Shown here: piece after piece, positions 56,031 to 59,198 of the stretch
How the letters are laid out: every line of letters starts with the position of its first letter
How positions within the stretch are numbered: position 1 is the first letter of the stretch
Assembly: GCA_900548455.1 (NCBI GenBank)
Contig: URKQ01000019.1
Location: forward strand, 1-59,198
Direction: 5' to 3'
DNA: 59,198 bases
Source: an uncultured Clostridium sp.
GTDB taxonomy: Bacteria > Bacillota > Clostridia > Clostridiales > Clostridiaceae
Made by a program: the position numbers and the translations under genes
Notes under the pieces: generated by a model
What the model saw: the letters and a program-made list of their open reading frames with translations, nothing else
Told to the model about the DNA's origin: nothing
Databases searched by the model: none

Positions 56031-56432
56031 ATAAAAAAATATGGACTTGTACTTGGAGGCGGTGGAACAAGAGGAGCATATCAAGTTGGTGCATGGAAAG
56101 CACTTAAAGAATTAAACATAAATATTTCCTCTGTGGTTGGCACTTCAATTGGAGCCTTAAACGGTGCATTTATTTGCCAAAACGAATATGAATTACTAAA
56201 AAATCTATGGCTTTCTATGAAATTCTCTTCCTGCTTCACTTTTAATAGAGATATAAATTTAGTTCCCTTAATTTCCGTTTCTAATGCTATTGAATTTACA
56301 AAAGAACTTATTTTATATGGTGGGTTAAATCCTGACCCTTTAAGAAAAATGTTAAGAAATCATTTAAGCGAAAAAAAAATTAGAAATTCTAAGAAATGGA
56401 TTAATGCAACAACTTCTAACTGGAAATATTAG
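56031..56432 (+). pseudogene. Truncated patatin-like phospholipase with ATA start
   Basis: The frame reads KKYGLVLGGGGTRGAYQVGA then VVGTSIGALNGAF, the oxyanion-hole glycines and the nucleophile GTSIG of patatin phospholipases. The codon at the proper distance from AAGGAGG is ATA (56031), not ATG. Patatin similarity stops near LSEKKIRNS (about 56395), and the frame ends at 56432 after unrelated KKWINATTSNWKY. The second half, with the catalytic Asp-Gly, is absent. The next intact gene belongs to a defence-like cassette, so an insertion or deletion probably removed the 3' part. Confidence 0.8.
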
Positions 56433-56460
56433 AGTAATATAGTTGAGAGTAGGAGAGATT

Positions 56461-57495
56461 ATGGGAAAAGAATATATAATACGAAGTCTTAGTGAATATA
56501 TTAAAATAGTAAAAGAATTAACTGATGAAATCCAAGAAAAGAATCCAAGATATGAAGTATGGTTTAGAGGGCAAGAAAAATGGAATTATGAATTATCACC
56601 TAAAGGATTAAGAACTATAAAAAAGTTGACTCCTTGTCAATATATGAGGGAAGGAAAAGATATAGAAATTCTTCCATTAAATAATATGCTTAATGATTTT
56701 AAAAGAAAAGCTATAGATAATTTAGACTATAAGCCAACTAGTTTAATAGAATGGTGCATAATTGCTCAACATTATGGTCTTCCAACTAAATTATTGGATT
56801 GGACAACAAATGCTTTGGTTGGATTATATTTTTCATTACCTAGTAATGAATGTTTGAAAAAAAGTAAAGGTATAAGTAAAGATGATATTGTTGACTTAAT
56901 TAAGTGGAAAGATGTTAATATAGATGATATTGAGAATATGTCTTTTGAAGAAGTATATAATGAAAAACTAAAATTTAATGAATTTAATGATTATAAATAT
57001 GAATCAGTTGAGGAGTTTTCAGAAATTGAGTTAGAAAATTCAGCCGTTGTATATATAATGAGTCCTAACTTAATTAATGAAAACACTATTGGAATTGATG
57101 AAATAATTTATACTAAAGAGAATGAAAAGGTTGAAGAGGAGATGGAGTATTTTTTAAATGCTTCTAAATATGGAGAGCGTAAGATAATTTCAGGTATATC
57201 AGATACAGCAACAAATGATTTTCCAATTTGTATAAATTGTAATGAAATAGACAAAAGAATAAAATTTCAATCAGGATGTTTTACATTACATGGTATTTAT
57301 TGTGCACCATTAGATTTTTATAATGTTATAAAAAAAGATATACATAAATTATGTATCCCATATAAGTATGTTGAAAAAATTAGAAGTGAATTAGATGCTT
57401 GTGGTATAAATAGGTATTTTATATACCAAGATTTGAATAGTTTATCTGAGATTTTATATAACAAACAATTAAAAATTTTTAAAAATATCGAATAG
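56461..57495 (+). CDS. FRG-domain protein
   Basis: A 344-residue protein with the name-giving FRG motif WFRGQEKWNYELSPKGLR (about 34-51) and the linked AQHYGLPTKLLDWTTNALVG (about 101-120). FRG-domain proteins often lie in phage-defence loci; their biochemical activity is not settled. The real start is ATG 56461 behind AGGAGAG; the frame upstream of it (from 56443) covers the ribosome site. The gene begins right after the truncated patatin frame and is 42 bp ahead of the dCTP-deaminase-like gene. Confidence 0.88.
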   Translation: MGKEYIIRSLSEYIKIVKELTDEIQEKNPRYEVWFRGQEKWNYELSPKGLRTIKKLTPCQYMREGKDIEILPLNNMLNDFKRKAIDNLDYKPTSLIEWCIIAQHYGLPTKLLDWTTNALVGLYFSLPSNECLKKSKGISKDDIVDLIKWKDVNIDDIENMSFEEVYNEKLKFNEFNDYKYESVEEFSEIELENSAVVYIMSPNLINENTIGIDEIIYTKENEKVEEEMEYFLNASKYGERKIISGISDTATNDFPICINCNEIDKRIKFQSGCFTLHGIYCAPLDFYNVIKKDIHKLCIPYKYVEKIRSELDACGINRYFIYQDLNSLSEILYNKQLKIFKNIE

Positions 57496-57537
57496 CTTAA
57501 ATGAAATAATTATATTATAGAGGTATGAGAGAATAAA

Positions 57538-58440
57538 ATGTTTAGTAGTTTAGATATTGATAAAGAGTTAGGTAAAGGAATAAATATATATCCTTTTAAT
57601 GAAAAGAATTTAAAAGAAAATTCTATAAACTTAAGTGCTAGCAAATATGCTTGGTCGATGAAGAAGGGAAAAGTTTTTTATGATAAAGAAGGAAATCTTT
57701 ATAATGAAAATAAAAATAATAATTTGAGAGAGATAAATATATATAGAGGTAAAAATTCTGTAAAACGAATAGGTAAAAAAGAATACATAATATTATTACC
57801 TTCATCTACAACGTTAATTGAAACGAAAGAAGTTATTGGAATTGATAAATATATAGGAGGAACTTATCATTCTAAAGTAGGAATTGTATCGTTAGGAATT
57901 GGACATATTGGAACTATGGTTGGTCCTAATTTTTGTGGACATTCTCTTATTGCAATTCATAATGTTTCTGATTATCCATTAAAAATAGATATAAATGACA
58001 CTATCGTATCAGTAATATTTTATAATTTAGAAACTCCTATTAATTCAAACAATGCAACACAAAATGGTCATCTTGATAAAATGTCAACATTAGGAATAAA
58101 GTTAAGTGATGATGAATTAAAAGTTATAAATGAAGATTGGAAGAAAGATATAGTTAAAATAAGAGAAAAAATGAATAGTAGTTTAGAATTTAAAAACTAT
58201 AAAAAAAAGATATTGAGAAGGAAATTTGAATCATTTAAATCATATATAAATATATGGAATATATTAAGTTTAATTTTGGGAGTTGGGATTTTATTCTTTA
58301 TATTTAAAATATGTGAGTATATAGATGTTAAAAATGGAGATGTAACTGTGTGGAGAGATAGATTTTGGAATGTAGGGCTTTCGGGTATTTTAGTAGTCAT
58401 AGTACAACAGGTATTTAAATTTTCTAAGTCTAAAAGGTAA
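57538..58440 (+). CDS. Membrane-anchored dCTP-deaminase/dUTPase-fold protein, probably inactive
   Basis: Residues 1-about 170 resemble dCTP deaminase: NSINLSASKYAW, IGGTYHSKVGIVSLGIG, VGPNFCGHSLIAIHNVSDYP and NDTIVSVIFYNLE. Aligned to E. coli Dcd (TAHRIDPGWSGCIVLEFYN), the catalytic Glu position is Ala139 and the motif Arg after SS is not kept, so classical deamination is unlikely. Two membrane helices follow (about 239-260 and 278-296). GAGGTATGAGA is the ribosome site. It may be a nucleotide sensor at the membrane rather than an enzyme; that is inference. Confidence 0.72.
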   Translation: MFSSLDIDKELGKGINIYPFNEKNLKENSINLSASKYAWSMKKGKVFYDKEGNLYNENKNNNLREINIYRGKNSVKRIGKKEYIILLPSSTTLIETKEVIGIDKYIGGTYHSKVGIVSLGIGHIGTMVGPNFCGHSLIAIHNVSDYPLKIDINDTIVSVIFYNLETPINSNNATQNGHLDKMSTLGIKLSDDELKVINEDWKKDIVKIREKMNSSLEFKNYKKKILRRKFESFKSYINIWNILSLILGVGILFFIFKICEYIDVKNGDVTVWRDRFWNVGLSGILVVIVQQVFKFSKSKR

Positions 58441-58444
58441 TTAA

Positions 58445-58486
58445 GCAAAAAAGTCATGGATAAATCTATGGCTTTTTGTTATGCAA
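58445..58486 (+). terminator. Terminator before hsdR
   Basis: AAAAAGTCATGGAT pairs with ATCTATGGCTTTTT around a short loop, with a T-rich end. It suggests hsdR has its own promoter. Confidence 0.75.
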
Positions 58487-58549
58487 AGAATTTATTAAAT
58501 GTAAAATAGTGTATAATAAAGTTGTTATTAACACTAAAGGGGGATAAAA

Positions 58550-59198
58550 ATGTCATACTTAGGTAATGAAGAGACTTTGGTTGAATTACCAGCTGTTGAT
58601 TATTTAGAGAAAAATTTAGGCTATTCTTTTATTCATGGTAAGAATTTAACTCCTGAAAGTGGAGAAAGAGATTCTTTATCTGATGTTGTTTTGATTAATA
58701 GATTAAGGGATGCTTTAAAAAGATTAAATCCATGGATGAATGAAGAAAATTTAGATAGAGCAATTAGATATATTTCTAGAGCAGATAATCTAGGAAGTGG
58801 TTTGTTAGAGATAAATGAAAAGATATATGATGCATTAGTAGATTTAAATTTTACTGTTGAACAGGATTTGTTTGGGAATGGACAGAAAAAGCCACAGACA
58901 GTTCATTTTATAGATTGGGATGATGATGATAATAATGATTTTTTAGTTGTTAGGCAGTTTGAAGTTCAAACTCTTTCAGGAAAGTCTATATTTCCTGACA
59001 TAGTTATTTTTATTAATGGTATTCCAGTAGTTGTTTTAGAAGCTAAATCACCTTTTTTAGAAAAAGGAAACAATGAATGTATTGGAAAGAAACAAGCTTA
59101 TGAACAGTTAAGAAGATATATGAATGCTAGAGATGAGTCTTTAGGAGAAGGAGCTCCAAAGCTATTCTATACTAATTTTTTTACTGGAATTTTAAATA
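58550..59198 (+). CDS. hsdR: Type I restriction enzyme R subunit (5' part)
   Basis: The open frame starts at ATG 58550 behind AAAGGGGGA and runs off the right edge after 216 codons. The N-terminal nuclease domain has FPDIVIFINGIPVVVLEAKS (D150, E164, K166), the PD-(D/E)xK site of HsdR, then KKQAYEQLRRYM. The motor domain lies beyond the window, so whether hsdM and hsdS follow cannot be seen. Confidence 0.92.
   Translation, partial: MSYLGNEETLVELPAVDYLEKNLGYSFIHGKNLTPESGERDSLSDVVLINRLRDALKRLNPWMNEENLDRAIRYISRADNLGSGLLEINEKIYDALVDLNFTVEQDLFGNGQKKPQTVHFIDWDDDDNNDFLVVRQFEVQTLSGKSIFPDIVIFINGIPVVVLEAKSPFLEKGNNECIGKKQAYEQLRRYMNARDESLGEGAPKLFYTNFFTGILN

Overview
The window is low-GC, AT-rich DNA with strong AGGAGG-type ribosome binding sites, frequent TTG/GTG starts and a gene set (Ctc/L25, C5-pathway hemA/hemL, a PAS-containing sensory [FeFe]-hydrogenase with a SpoIIE-type phosphatase) that points to an anaerobic Clostridium (cluster I) or close relative. 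This assignment is inference from gene content. No tRNA, rRNA, CRISPR array or intact insertion sequence was recognised.

Layout. (1) 1-8.2 kb: a MarR-controlled heterodimeric ABC exporter (cut by the left edge), pgsA, an MFS transporter, a TPR-containing XRE regulator and a secreted M28 lipoprotein peptidase. (2) 8.5-26.8 kb: a complete DNA phosphorothioation defence locus next to the L25/Ctc gene. The modification operon dndBCDEA (+ strand) faces the restriction operon dptFGH (- strand), and an AIPR-family protein with a nuclease-like N-terminus lies just downstream of dptH. The dndB promoter carries two copies of the palindrome TACGTACGTA. (3) 26.8-29.6 kb: a LysR regulator divergent from a CofE-like ligase, then a GreA-family factor. 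(4) 29.8-37.6 kb: small accessory genes (Nudix, GNAT, SRPBCC, a kinase-fold phosphotransferase, a metallophosphoesterase), a large SF1 helicase and a decayed GC-richer remnant. (5) 37.8-45.8 kb: a seven-gene tetrapyrrole/cobalamin operon on the - strand (cobQ-cbiB-cobD-sirC-like-hemC-cobA/hemD-hemB) behind a cobalamin riboswitch with a visible promoter and terminator. (6) 45.9-52.5 kb: a diguanylate cyclase, a phosphodiesterase and the sensory hydrogenase operon. A perfect 31-bp inverted repeat brackets 47.39-51.78 kb. (7) 52.7-55.2 kb: hemA-hemL on the + strand behind two tandem promoters; these feed 5-aminolevulinate to the operon in region 5. (8) 56.0-59.2 kb: a truncated patatin gene with ATA where the start codon should be, followed directly by an FRG-domain protein, a membrane-anchored dCTP-deaminase/dUTPase-fold protein that appears to lack catalytic residues, and the 5' part of a type I restriction hsdR gene that runs off the right edge.

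The best candidates for something new are the FRG / pseudo-deaminase / hsdR cassette at the right edge, the AIPR nuclease-like gene attached to the Dpt operon together with the twin palindromic operator of dndB, and an unassigned structured RNA candidate near 47.55 kb.
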